DNA of 64,000 nucleotides from assembly GCA_002077045.2 (NCBI GenBank), contig KZ111146.1, positions 542,379-606,378 of the forward strand, in the 5' to 3' direction. Positions 1 to 10,013 of the stretch are shown here, one piece after another. The translations under genes were made by a program, and so were the position numbers. Positions within the stretch are counted from its first letter, which is position 1, and every line of letters starts with the position of its first letter. This DNA comes from Rachicladosporium sp. CCFEE 5018 (Eukaryota > Ascomycota > Dothideomycetes > Cladosporiales > Cladosporiaceae). The notes below the pieces were generated by a model. The model searched no databases. It was not told the DNA's origin and saw only the letters and a list, made by a program, of their open reading frames with translations.

Positions 1-303
1 ACCTGCTGGGTCGCCATGACGGGCGTCATCTGGTGGCAGGCGCCAGTCTGTAAAATATTACTCGGTCACGTATGAAGCATACCTTAGCGACAGCAGCTAC
101 TGCGGGAAGACTCGTGGCACGGTTCAATGAGTCTTGTAGGATTCTTTGCAGCCACAGTAATGATCCATCGATAGTGAGCCGATAGTATGCTCTGTGTGTC
201 GCTCTGTGATCGGGAAGCTTCAGCTTGGAAGCTCCATTTCCTCTTGCTAATCGCCGGGTACAGACTCGTACCCTAATCCATCGTACTCGATCCGCCAAGA
301 GGC
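1..303. other. Sequence downstream of family gene A, no gene seen
   Basis: Only short open frames without recognisable motifs are present. It follows the stop codon of the minus-strand gene at 304 and is probably its 3' flank. Confidence 0.4.
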
Positions 304-1420
304 TCAGACCTCCTCAACACCTCCAGTCGCTGCACGCAGGACTCTCTCCGCTAGGGTGTCTGCGCTGTCCTCGTCCTTCGCACTCGCCAAACTGCCAACA
401 TCAACCTCCATTCCCGGTCTTTGACGTCCTGTCAGCGTCATCTTGACCGACTTCTTCAGACCCGGTCCCTCATCTATCAACTTCTGGATGAGATCTCTGA
501 TCTCCGCTCCAAACGTACTAGTCTCCTTGAGCCCCTTTCTACAAGGCGCATCGAGAAATTCCACCCAACCGATTTGATGGGTGATGTCCACCCCAGTCAC
601 CGTATATCCGATCTCCAAGCAGAAGGTCTCTACCCTCGGCATGCGAGCGGCTAGCAGAGACATATCCCGCGCAGTGCGGTGTAGGTCCGTGGGGTAGCTC
701 ACTCTTCGCGAAAGAACGACAATGTCCTGCAAAGGAAGAAGCAGCACAACATGGCGAACGTTGCCATATGTCGCGCCGAAGCCGCGAAGTTTGTCGAACG
801 TGTGCGGCGCATGCAGGCAGAAGGTCGATGTCACGAGGGTGACATCAGTAGCGTGCTTGAGAAGAGCGGCGGGCGGATCACGCTTGACACCCGTGATCGC
901 GAAGAGAGAACGGACTGCGGCGTGTAGCAATTCTTGCAGCAATTTCATTTCGGGCGAAGCCATACGCGGGCAGCAGGCCAGCACGCACTCCTTCAGGACC
1001 ATGACAATCAGCTCTTCGGGGAGCTTGTCGTACATGTAAGCCACAGTTTCGCAGCACGTCTTGCGTAAAGCAATGATCTGTTGGATCCCAGTCTGACGAT
1101 CATCAGCATCTCATCTTGGGCAGTAAGAGTTGTCTCTGTTATGCCCTCGTCACTTCCTTACTTACATTTCGATAGGCAGCGTTCGCTGTTCTAATGCGGT
1201 TACGCCAGGGCTCGTTGGTGGTGCCTGTCATATTCAATCTACTCTCAAAGCGGTAGGGTTTGTGCTCCTCCGACCATTTGATCCGCTCACGACCGGCGGT
1301 TCCGTCAGCCGGTAGGGAATCTTCAGCGGTATTGACAGTCCGCCATCTCTGCTTTGGAGGAGGCTGTGCCATGTCATCAGCATGAGCAGGGAAACCATGG
1401 TGACAGGAGCAACATACCAT
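304..1420 (-). CDS. Unknown gene family member A (F-box-like N-terminal helix)
   Basis: I do not recognise this protein; it belongs to a family with four relatives in this window. Exons on the minus strand are 1420-1418 (only ATG), 1363-1166 and 1092-304, giving 329 residues. The model rests on the matching structure of the genes at 51,223 and 53,068: ATG directly before a GTATG/GTACG donor, a second exon ending ANAAYR(N/K/R), then a third exon starting T-x-I-x-x-I followed by T-C-x-E-T-V-A-Y-M and K-L-P-E-E-L-I. The K-L-P-E-E-L-I segment resembles the first helix of an F-box, but I see no clear full F-box. The C-terminus ends in the family motif R-A-A-T-G-G. No signal peptide or membrane segment is visible. 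Function unknown. Confidence 0.65.
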
Positions 1421-1864
1421 TGTGGAAGGCGCGTAGTGTCGAGGTGGATTATTGTCGTGCGCTGCCGCGACTAGACACTGTCCGGAGTCGCTCGCCAGCC
1501 GGTGTGCATATTGGTGGTGTGGTCAACTGTGAATGATGGGAAGGAGAGAGCTGTGCTAGCTGGAAGAGACCATTCGCTCGCCAACTTTGCTGCCGTGGCG
1601 GGTATCGCTCCGCCGTTAGATGTAAATTGACTTTACCGAAGAGGTATTGGCATTGAGCACTCGACAAGGATCAATGTAGTAATGACTAGGCAACGATGCT
1701 AGATTGGTCATTGAAGGCGGTCCAGGGCGCTGACAGTCATCGACCGCTTGTAAGTGAGCTGTCACGCCGATCGCTACTCTGCTCTTGAACCTACCTGTGT
1801 GGACATGTGATAGCACACGCAGGCCAGCTCACTCTCTCTACCATGACTTCGCATCCTCCAAGCC
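1421..1864. other. Intergenic, no feature seen
   Basis: Lies between family genes A and B, both on the minus strand. No convincing coding sequence. The close similarity to the right-hand copy ends just right of this stretch, at about 1,880. Confidence 0.4.
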
Positions 1865-2988
1865 TTATACAAAGCCTCGAGTCCCTCCAGTAGCAGCATG
1901 CACCACTCGCGTCGCCACGCTCTCCCCATTCACCACCCCACCGTCCGCCGCAATCTTCTCCACATCAATATGCTTCCGCAAATCGGTCTCATTGTGACGC
2001 CGGACCTCCCAAGCTCCGCGCTCTTCAACAAAGGTCATGCTGAACATCTTCTTTGCCCCTGGCCCCTCAACAGCAAGCCTCTCCACTAGCTCCTCGATTT
2101 CCGCTCTATAAGTGCTCGTCCCACTCAATCCCTTCCTGCAGTGCATCGCCAGGATGTGCGTCCAACCTGCATCCTCGACATGTCTAATGATCGGCTTCGC
2201 GCAGAAAATATCTATGCAGCAGGTCGCCACTCCTGGCGCCCATCTAGCCAGAGGAGCCATGACACGAGTGGTCTGATAGAGCTCGGCGAGGTAGTGTTGT
2301 CGCTCTTGCGGTATGGAAGTGATACCACCACGCAACGGATTCTGTAGTTTTACGCTCAGACGGACAAGGCGAAGATACCCATACGGGTTGTTGGGCGTAG
2401 GCTGTGCCGTTTCAAGACCGGATTTGATCATCGTACCAGCGTGGAGACTGAATATAGAAGTCTTGCAGAGTGCTTCCATGAAACAATCGAGCAGTCTTGA
2501 AGGGAGATCGGAGGTAATAGTGAAAACTGCTTTCATTGCTCGATCCAGCAACTCGGGTAGCGCGAGAGCTGAGGCATCGATACAGGGCGATAGAGCGGGC
2601 ACGCTGTGTTCCATGATCTTAATGATGAGTTCCGTAGGGAGCTTCCTGACCATATAGGCGTAGACCTTGCGCCTTGCGATGATGTGGTCACTTTCGGCCT
2701 GGCTAGGGTCAGCGAATTATGGCCAAGTAGTCAGTGCGGTATGGGTTCCATTAATCGATCAAATCTGTTACTACATGCCAGCCACATATTTTGCGCTTTG
2801 CGGCCTCTTCCATGGCGAAACGCTTGCCGACCGTGATCTTGACTCCTTTAGGCATATTGATTGCAGACGTTGTCTCCTCCCAACGCGGCACAGGGGGCAT
2901 GCTTGCTGCTGGTTCCGTTGGCAATTTACAACGAACCAGATCTGTCTCGCGCCAGTTTCGAGCCTTGGCCAATGTCCTGCGGAGAGTC
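1865..2988 (-). CDS. Unknown gene family member B, left copy, splice donor lost
   Basis: Member of the A/B family; function unknown. The main exon runs 2698-1865 and is open throughout, with an internal ATG at 2653 opening V-R-K-L-P-T-E-L-I-I. It carries the family's conserved blocks: L-Y-Q-T-x-R-x-M, C-R-K-G-L-S-G-T-S-T-Y, E-G-P-G-A-K-K and A-A-T-G-G near the end. A 5' exon (about 2988-2790) is inferred from the right copy B', where it ends AAG followed by GTGTGT. Here the same place reads AAA followed by ATATGT, so the GT donor is gone. The next GT, four bases on, would shift the frame. The gene may now start at 2653, or it may be decaying. The 5' end is not resolved in either copy. Confidence 0.5.
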
Positions 2989-4580
2989 CTGTAACAGTCT
3001 TGTCGCTTCAGTACGTGGCAGTTGGAATATAATCTTTGGTCTTGCTTATGTATTGCCGGTGTTGCCCTGTGGGAGCTGGTGTACAGAGCTTTGCAGAAGC
3101 TGGCGGGAGGTTCTAGCCCACAGCGTGAAATTACTCCCGGCGACACAATGTCTCGGCGGTCATAACAAGCGGTAAGTACGTGATCTTCTATCTCCTAGGG
3201 CTCTTGAGTTGCGGCGTGAATGGAATGTTTTGTGTCATTCGCCTTTATCGGCACTGCTAAGCCAGAACAGTACTCACCAATAGCGCCTTGTCGACAAGGA
3301 AAGAATCCTACCTGTGGCTACTTCAGAGTGGTCTTGGCTTCTCGCAGCGACATGTTGCGCGATGCGCTCGCAATTTCAGATGCTCTGCTCTGCTCTGCTC
3401 GGACACTGACTCGTCTAGCTACGCGTGGCCGAATGGCTCCTGATGTATGCCCAGGCTGACTATGCAAGCCAGTAATGTGACGCACTTCGTGCATGCACCG
3501 ATGCAACTGGCACGAAATCAGAAAGTCACGAGACCTGAGCCATTGCCCAAATCTGGAGCAGAAGATCAGGGTGACAGCTTGAAGAAGGGATACCACGATG
3601 CCCCGATTTTGCCGATTGCGAATGCCAAGCGACAACGGTGCGAGTCGAAAGATGCAAATGTATCGCGTGAGCTCGACCGCCGCTTGAATGGTGCATCGGA
3701 CGATCTGGACCTGACCGTTATGAAGGGCGTCAACGATTGAAGCTGTTGTTCCTCTTGGTTGCACATACGTGGTCCATCGTGCTTGTCGTCTAAGTCGGCC
3801 GGATGACGAGCCAGAATCTCGAAGACGTCAGGTTCCGTCTCCCAAATACACCCACGCAGTGTTCGAGTGTCCATTGCGATTGCTGCCAGATGCAAGTATA
3901 CTGTTGGGTCGGAAAACGCGGAGATTATTCGACTTTGCTGCATGCGACGCAACCAACACGTCGGGAATGGATAATCAAATGGACAAGAGAAAGGGCGCTG
4001 AAGGCAAAGATTCAGTAAAATGAGGCGAGTAGCACAATGATAAGGCTACGCCGAAGCTGTCGTCAATTGCCAAACCTCATTGCTTGTCCACTTGTCGACT
4101 TTGGTGCGCAATAGCATGGTCGCAATCGAGCTGCATTGGTCCGAGAGCGGCTACCCAGAGCTTTCTCCGAGCGTCCCAGCGACATTGTAGATTGAAACGG
4201 CGCAAGCAAACCGTCGCCACGAGGCGGTGGATGAGGTATCTTGGGCTTTTACAAGATCGCGGTTCATTGCAGTCCAAACTTATGGCGCTGGCGCTCGAGA
4301 TGCAGAGACAAGCGATCAGCGAGGCTGCGAGTTATAGGCTTGAAGCATTCAGCTGTACTCATGACGATGCTGTCGTTGTGAAAGTGAAAGAAAGGGGGAA
4401 GTCTGCACATGAGGTCGGCGCCATGGCTCCGAAAGCACCGACCTGCAGTGCATCGGCCTCGGCTCAGCTTTGTGCAACGGCATTGAAGCCCATGGCGTTG
4501 ATGAAATGCATGTGAGAAAAACATACGATCTTTCACAGACCCACTGGACTTACTAGCGACTCGGAGCGACGCAAGATGCA
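2989..4580. other. Intergenic tract between B and C, strongly similar to the right copy
   Basis: About 1.6 kb with no gene I can name. The matching stretch in the right copy is about 48,360-49,786. Two overlapping minus-strand open frames, 3952-3566 (128 codons) and 3764-3318 (148 codons), are kept in both copies. With so few differences, that may only reflect overall similarity. A short GAGCA/TGCTC pentamer run lies near 3,380-3,400. The right end (4,100-4,560) is probably the promoter and leader of the thioesterase gene. Confidence 0.4.
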
Positions 4581-5594
4581 ATGCAGTCGCAGCGTCCGGC
4601 CGTAGTGAATCTGCCAGGGCTGATATCTTTCTCTGCGGCCGTACGCCCAGCGCCAGTGGCATTAGGTAGAGGGTGCACTGGACAGCGGTGGAGCTCTCTG
4701 ACAAAGAGCGCCGGCGAAGTTGGCTTCCGGAGGCGACAGCATACCTTCCTCCGACCTCGAAGTACAAGTCCTGTTCCCTTCAAAGCCACGCCGCATCTAT
4801 CTCGGGTACTCCAACAGCAAAGAACCCAATCCACTTCCTCCTCTAGTTCTACGCTCCCAACTCCAAAGCCAGTCCCTGGTAACCGCCTCTACTTCACCGC
4901 CGCTCTCCTTGCAGCCTTCACAGCCGGCATAATCATGGCCGCAGCTCCCGTAGCAGAACAGCTGAACGGCTTCGTCCGTCCCCCAACCGACGCCGAGACC
5001 CTGACCCTCTTCGTCCCCTCAACCGACAGAGCGGCGGAGATCAACGATCACATAGTCTCACATCCGCTGTCAATCCGGTTACGGGCCCAAGAAGGCATCA
5101 CAGAGTCAAGGCCACATATGAAGATCCCGGAGAAAATGCGGCAGTACAATCTCACGGGAGGGACATTGATGGGCGAGAACAAGATCGAGGTTCCACCTCT
5201 CAGCTTCTCAAGGACTGAGGATGAGCTACCAACGTTGACGCAGTTGTCATATCTTGGGCCAAGTTTGTGTGGGCATCCAGGGATTATACACGGTGGTCTG
5301 CTTGCGACGCTACTGGACGAGGGTCTGGCGCGAGCGTGCTTCCCCGCGCTACCGAATAAAGTCGGCGTCACAGCGAGCCTGAAGATCGACTACAGAGTAC
5401 CTTGCCCGGCGGACAGATACATCGTGCTCAAGGCCGAGACAACGAAGGTAGAGGGACGGAAAGTGTGGGTAAAGGGTTGGATCGAGCTGCTGGGAGAGGA
5501 GGATGGGGATGGGACGAAGGTTGTGGAGGCTGAGGCGCTGTTCATTGAGCCGAAGGGCGCGAAGAATATGGCGAGGATATATAGCTCGCAATGA
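4581..5594 (+). CDS. Hot-dog fold acyl-CoA thioesterase-like protein, left copy (C)
   Basis: Single exon, 337 residues. An Arg/Ser-rich N-terminus of about 105 residues resembles a mitochondrial presequence, followed by one hydrophobic segment (about 107-122, F-T-A-A-L-L-A-A-F-T-A-G-I-I-M-A-A). The C-terminal half (about 220-335) is a PaaI/THEM4-like hot-dog domain with the diagnostic G-H-P-G-I-I-H-G-G-L-L-A-T-L-L-D-E stretch. Such proteins hydrolyse acyl-CoA thioesters; here the likely site is the mitochondrion, anchored in a membrane. The right copy at 48,359-47,346 differs at only 4 residues. Substrate cannot be told from sequence. Confidence 0.85.
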   Translation: MQSQRPAVVNLPGLISFSAAVRPAPVALGRGCTGQRWSSLTKSAGEVGFRRRQHTFLRPRSTSPVPFKATPHLSRVLQQQRTQSTSSSSSTLPTPKPVPGNRLYFTAALLAAFTAGIIMAAAPVAEQLNGFVRPPTDAETLTLFVPSTDRAAEINDHIVSHPLSIRLRAQEGITESRPHMKIPEKMRQYNLTGGTLMGENKIEVPPLSFSRTEDELPTLTQLSYLGPSLCGHPGIIHGGLLATLLDEGLARACFPALPNKVGVTASLKIDYRVPCPADRYIVLKAETTKVEGRKVWVKGWIELLGEEDGDGTKVVEAEALFIEPKGAKNMARIYSSQ

Positions 5595-5986
5595 GCGATT
5601 GCTCAAACTTCCGTGTACATACAACATAGACTATACAACATACACAATTGCTTGTGCCCGCTTGTTTTTCGTGACGTCGATCCATCAACGTTCATCTTCC
5701 GTGCGGTCAGTCTACAACCTCGAATCAACACCAGAACATCCGAATGTCCAACAACCACGTAATTCAGCCAGCCTGTCAAACTCACGACCAATACAGGTAC
5801 TTGCGTATCTAACAGACAGATCCTGCACTATCGTGAAAGACTCGGAGAAACTTTGATATCGATTATACCAGCATCTCGACACCACTCTTGCAACCTGGAC
5901 GCCGCTTCCACCAACTCAGAGACTCTGCACTGATCTTACTGCTCGGCGTTCGATCGTTCCAATAGATAGAAGACTGCTTCGCCACA
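5595..5986. promoter_or_regulatory. C-D intergenic region, left version
   Basis: 392 bp between the thioesterase stop and the start of D. It should hold the 3' end of C and the promoter of D. It does not align by eye with the equally long spacer in the right copy (46,953-47,345), although the genes on both sides are nearly identical. Confidence 0.5.
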
Positions 5987-7063
5987 ATGTCCTGGATGGA
6001 CTCCTGGTCCCGCCCCACCAAATCCCAGCCCGTTCCCGCTCCGTACTACCTCACCGTCGGTCCCTCAGCAAAATACTGCCACACCTGCGGCCGCATCATC
6101 GGCCAACGCCGGCAGAACACTTCGAAAACCACAAATTCTGGGCCTGGCGTGAAGTTCTGTTCTGAACGATGTAAGCGAGGCAAACCAAGCACGGCGCCGG
6201 GGAGTTTGGATGTGAGGGTGCAGGAGGCGTTGGGGGCGTTGTTGATGGGACGGGAGGTGAGGCGACCTGCAGTCAACGGCAGCGACGCTAACGGATCTGA
6301 GGATGTGGAGGAACTGACTGTGAAGGCGAAGGGGAAGCCCAAGAAGGGTGATCCGAGGATCGCGGTGGCGTTGTCAGAGCTCGAGATTGCGGTTTTTGGG
6401 GATCGTAGGGATCCCGAGAAAACTTTTGGGAGGCGGAAGAATCGTGCGTTCCGTGGAGTTCGTGAAGAAGGGGACGAGTGGAGCAGTGTAGATATGGTGG
6501 ATCGGCCGCCTGCTAAAGCTGCCGCTGGCAGACCAGACGAGGCTGACGCTACGGATGGGACTGCTTCACTGACTGCTGATTCTGATGACTCTGATGACGA
6601 TTCTGACGGGGCTGGCGAAGGGGAGGGCGGCGTTCCTTTGGCAGGGACCGTGATCATGGAGAACGGCATAGTAATAGGCCATCACATCCGCCCACCCCAG
6701 AATGCCGCAGCAGTCAACTTCAGCGTCGGCGGCGAGCGAGGCTGGAGCGAGAAAATTGAGGAGACGCCTGAGATGCTCGCGAAACGCAAGGAGGGGCAGC
6801 AGTTGGCCGAAGAACGAGAGTTCGTCAAACGTGCCGTGCGGAGGGCTGTGGTGTTTGGGTTGGAGGTTGATGCTGAGGAGGAAGTGCGAGGGGCGAAGGG
6901 CGGCAAGGGGAAGAAGCGGAAGGGGAAAGGGGACGAGGATGGGGATGAGGGTGCGGAGGGGACTGGGAAGGTGAGGAGGATGTGTGAGGCGCTTATGGCT
7001 GGTGCTGTAGTTGAGCCGAGTTTTGCGAAGGGGGATTGGAGTGTGAGGTGGCGGGAGGATTGA
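5987..7063 (+). CDS. Conserved fungal protein with N-terminal CxxC zinc-ribbon motif, left copy (D)
   Basis: Single exon, 358 residues. Residues about 28-62 hold paired cysteines (Y-C-H-T-C-G-R and K-F-C-S-E-R-C-K-R-G-K-P), a likely single zinc site. The rest is acidic and low in complexity, with a D/S-rich run near residues 195-212, a central segment H-H-I-R-P-P-Q-N-A-A-A-V-N-F, and a Lys-rich patch (G-K-G-K-K-R-K-G-K-G) that may be a nuclear localisation signal. It ends S-F-A-K-G-D-W-S-V-R-W-R-E-D. The right copy (46,952-45,876) differs at about 16 residues. Function unknown; the zinc motif and basic patch would fit a nuclear protein, but this is inference. Confidence 0.8.
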   Translation: MSWMDSWSRPTKSQPVPAPYYLTVGPSAKYCHTCGRIIGQRRQNTSKTTNSGPGVKFCSERCKRGKPSTAPGSLDVRVQEALGALLMGREVRRPAVNGSDANGSEDVEELTVKAKGKPKKGDPRIAVALSELEIAVFGDRRDPEKTFGRRKNRAFRGVREEGDEWSSVDMVDRPPAKAAAGRPDEADATDGTASLTADSDDSDDDSDGAGEGEGGVPLAGTVIMENGIVIGHHIRPPQNAAAVNFSVGGERGWSEKIEETPEMLAKRKEGQQLAEEREFVKRAVRRAVVFGLEVDAEEEVRGAKGGKGKKRKGKGDEDGDEGAEGTGKVRRMCEALMAGAVVEPSFAKGDWSVRWRED

Positions 7064-7474
7064 TCAGGCCTGGGATCTCGGCATCTACAGTCGTCTGCAT
7101 TGTGCAATACACCACCGTAAACGACCAGCGCGTGCGAAACGTTGCGCTCTCGCGAATCGAGGTCATGTACACAAGGCCATATATACAGGTAGCTCCACAC
7201 CTACACTCACGCTGTCCGGAGTGGGTGCATTTGCTGCTCGGGTGGTCGCAACGGAATATGGTGGGCAAAGTCCGTCGTCGGATTCAGAGGGTAGAGCGGG
7301 CTTTCGTAACTTGGGTGTACATTCGCCGTAGCTGTATTGCGATGCAGAGCTATCGTCAGAGGTGACTACCTATTGGCAGCTCTTCATGACTTCCCCTGCC
7401 AGCCATTGCATCCCAGCAGTACTTGCGATAGCACCAAACGACATTCCCACAAAACCCTCGAGACTGCGCATCGC
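7064..7474. other. 3' flanks of convergent genes D and RPL9
   Basis: 411 bp between two convergent stop codons. It is almost identical to 45,465-45,875 in the right copy. No coding feature seen. Confidence 0.5.
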
Positions 7475-8233
7475 TCATGCCGTCTCGATGCTGCCACGCT
7501 CGCTCACGTACAGACCGTCCAAGAACTTCCGGATATCCTTGTTCCTCACACGGCACACCTGCTGGATATCTGCGGCCGACTGTGACACGTTCTCGAGCGA
7601 GTTGCCAGTCAGCTCGAGCTGATCCTTGACGTTCTTCGATGCCTCGACATCGACACCGGGTTGGCAGACGATTCGGCGGATGATCTTCTCGCCCAAGAAG
7701 TTCCTGTACTCCCCGTCAGTATTCCGCTCGACCTTCTTTCCCCAGCGTTTCATTGCTCAAACGTACCTGATCTCTACCTCCCACAGCCCAGTGTCGCCGT
7801 TCTTGTCCAAGTTCACGTTGATCGGGAAATGAGCATACACATAGCGCATCTTGTACTTGTAGCCCTTGGTCACACCGGTGATCATGTTGTTGATGAGCGT
7901 GCGGACTGTGCGGAGGGTGGCGACGTTCTTGCGGTTGCCGTGGTGCATCTCGATATTGATGATGTTGGGGGAGGGGTGCGAGAAGCAGACATTGATGTGG
8001 CCCAGGTTCTTTGTGAGTTTGCCGCGCGGGCCCTCGACGGTGACTTGGCGGGTTTTGATGTGGATTTTAACTGTTGGGGCTGTGTTAGTATTGCTGTGGT
8101 CGTGGTATATTCGCTTTCTCGTTCATGGCTTCGCGCATTTTGCGGTCGGGTGTGGGTGCTGCGCGCGAAGGACGGAATGGTACACACCTCCCTCTGGAAT
8201 CGTGAGCGACTCCTCTGAGTGAATGTACCTCAT
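7475..8233 (-). CDS. RPL9: 60S ribosomal protein L9 (uL6), left copy (E)
   Basis: Cytosolic large-subunit protein uL6, which sits near the sarcin-ricin loop region. Exons on the minus strand: 8233-8188, 8070-7767, 7703-7475; 192 residues, the normal length. The start M-R-Y-I-H-S-E-E-S-L-T-I-P-E-G, the R-Q-V-T-V-E-G-P-R-G-K-L block and the C-terminal I-R-K-F-L-D-G-L-Y-V-S-E-R-G are typical. The second intron is 63 bp; in this copy it contains an in-frame TGA, unlike the right copy. Divergent from MMS2, with 250 bp between start codons, so the two share an upstream region here. Two residue differences from the right copy (S/N and T/A near the C-terminus). Confidence 0.95.
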
Positions 8234-8483
8234 CTTGCCGGTATTGCTGTGAGGTTAGTTGATTGTCGAGGGTGTGGGAGCCGGTGCCGTATTCTTTAGT
8301 CGGCTTCGCCAAAATGATTGTGCAGCGCCAAGAGATGCCTTAGGCTATGGAATTTGCCTTGCCCGCCAACCCCACCTCAACTTAGTCACTGGGAGGCCGC
8401 TGCTGTTGATACTACAAGTTCTTGTCGTCACATCACACTCGCTTGTCTAGGCCTGTCGAAAGTCAAGCCAACGACACGACATC
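8234..8483. promoter_or_regulatory. Shared divergent promoter of RPL9 and MMS2
   Basis: 250 bp between two divergent start codons. In the right copy the two halves are found about 6.8 kb apart: the RPL9 side at about 44,630-44,705 and the MMS2 side at about 37,752-37,884. One rearrangement breakpoint therefore lies inside this region, near 8,290-8,360. Confidence 0.7.
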
Positions 8484-9067
8484 ATGGGCGCAAAGATACC
8501 GCGGAACTTCCGCTTGCTCGAGGAGCTGGAGAAGGGCGAGAAAGGGCTTGGAGCAGGTGGGTGATTGGTGTCGTGCGAGCATCATGATCAAGCTCTGAAA
8601 ACTTCCAGAGGCATGTTCATACGGTCTAGACGAAGGCGATGATCTACTCATGACAAACTGGAATGGCACAATTCTGGGGCCTCCACATGTTCGTTGCGAT
8701 CGATTGACCAACGATGCGAACTCAACACTGACCCGAGCAGAGCGTACATGAGAACCGAATATACTCATTGAAGATTCACTGCGGGTCTAGCTACCCCGAT
8801 GCGCCTCCTGATGTGACATTCATCAGCAAAGTCAACATCCCATGTGTGAATCCTAGCAATGGGAAGGTATGTCCGGGTCTCTGTCATTTAGTGATGTACG
8901 GTCGGTACTGACACGCTCGGGCATAGGTGGACCTGTCGAAGCTCCCAAGCATAGCAAACTGGAAGCGAGACTTCACCATGGAGACGGTCCTGATCGAGAT
9001 CCGAAGATACATGGCAGCACCTGCCAACAAGAAGCTACCACAGCCACCTGAGGGCACGAACTTCTAG
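8484..9067 (+). CDS. MMS2: Ubiquitin-conjugating enzyme variant MMS2 (UEV), left copy (F)
   Basis: UEV partner of Ubc13; the pair builds K63-linked ubiquitin chains on PCNA in error-free DNA damage tolerance. Exons 8484-8556, 8609-8688, 8741-8866, 8927-9067; 139 residues, the usual size. The E2 fold is evident from P-R-N-F-R-L-L-E-E-L-E-K-G-E-K-G, W-N-G-T-I-L-G-P-P-H, I-H-C-G-S-S-Y-P-D-A-P-P and W-K-R-D-F-T-M-E-T-V-L. The active-site cysteine of true E2s is absent, as expected for a UEV. Compared with the right copy, exon 2 differs at 14 of 78 aligned bases, all silent, and I see one residue change overall (S/P). Both copies are intact. Confidence 0.95.
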
Positions 9068-10013
9068 ACCAAGTTTCGCATAGCTCCCAAGTTCCTGGTG
9101 GTGTGGGTCAGATAATGAGGTCAGACGGCGGAGTGTTGCAACCAATGTACCGAACGGGGCGGAGTGACAGCCGCATGGACGAATGAATGATGAATAATGC
9201 ATAGCATCGGCGTCAGGGACGTGTATACCAGGCGGCGGCGCAGGAGGCATGGTCGCGGAAGTCAGGAGAGCGAATCGTCCCGGTGTCAGTCACAGCAATC
9301 CTAAGCAGGATCGGACCGACCCTCGATATAGGATTGTAGCAGCCATGTTACTGGGCTCTTATATGCAGTGAACATAAGTTCGATCGCAACAATGAGTACA
9401 TGTACTTAGTTGCAAGCTTCAATGGGTTGACAGCCGTACTCTACCGCCGATCAGCAGAGCCGTGTGTCCGATCCGGTTCATTCTGCTCGTGATACTTGCG
9501 ATAACGTCAACTTCCTTCGCTGTATCGAGTATCGACCGCCAATGTGGCACGACCGGACCCAGCGGCTAATTGGGCTGATCTGCTCGAGTCATAATGCCTG
9601 TACCCTGTGCCCGAGTTCTGTGCGCGTGGAGTTGCCTAGGGATTGTGAGAGCGTCATTGGCGTTACATCCCTGAATCCGTTGCGACTCCATTGTAACCCC
9701 ACTTCCACTCCACGGTGGTGTCCTGTCGTACAATTGTTACTAGAGCGTACGCGTTATTTGGCAGCTGCACTTGCCATTCATCGCCGAGCATTGGCACCAC
9801 ACGACTTCCGGCTGACCATTAGCTGACCTGCGGCTGGCCCAGCAGGAGCGACACCATAGCCGACAGAAGACTAAGCATTACAACATACCAGATTATTGTT
9901 GCGACCATATACTATGCCCATACACCGCAGATGTCCACCCTCCGTCACACGTGACGATGCATTTCGACCAACAACGACGAGTCCCCTAAACCCACCCCCG
10001 CATCTTCCCGAAG
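9068..10013. other. Intergenic F-G
   Basis: About 950 bp between MMS2 and gene G. Parts (for example 9,560-9,720) match 38,970-39,120 in the right copy well; other parts do not align. Probably the promoter of G. No coding feature seen. Confidence 0.4.

Noticed and set aside
4084..4515. 143-codon frame upstream of the thioesterase
   Set aside because: In the right copy the frame is shortened (48,748-48,425). It lies where the promoter and leader of the gene should be.
6046..6669. 207-codon antisense frame opposite gene D (and its twin at 46,270-46,893)
   Set aside because: It mirrors the coding frame of D, is Ser/Pro low-complexity, and has no motif. The sense strand has a cysteine motif and a better start.
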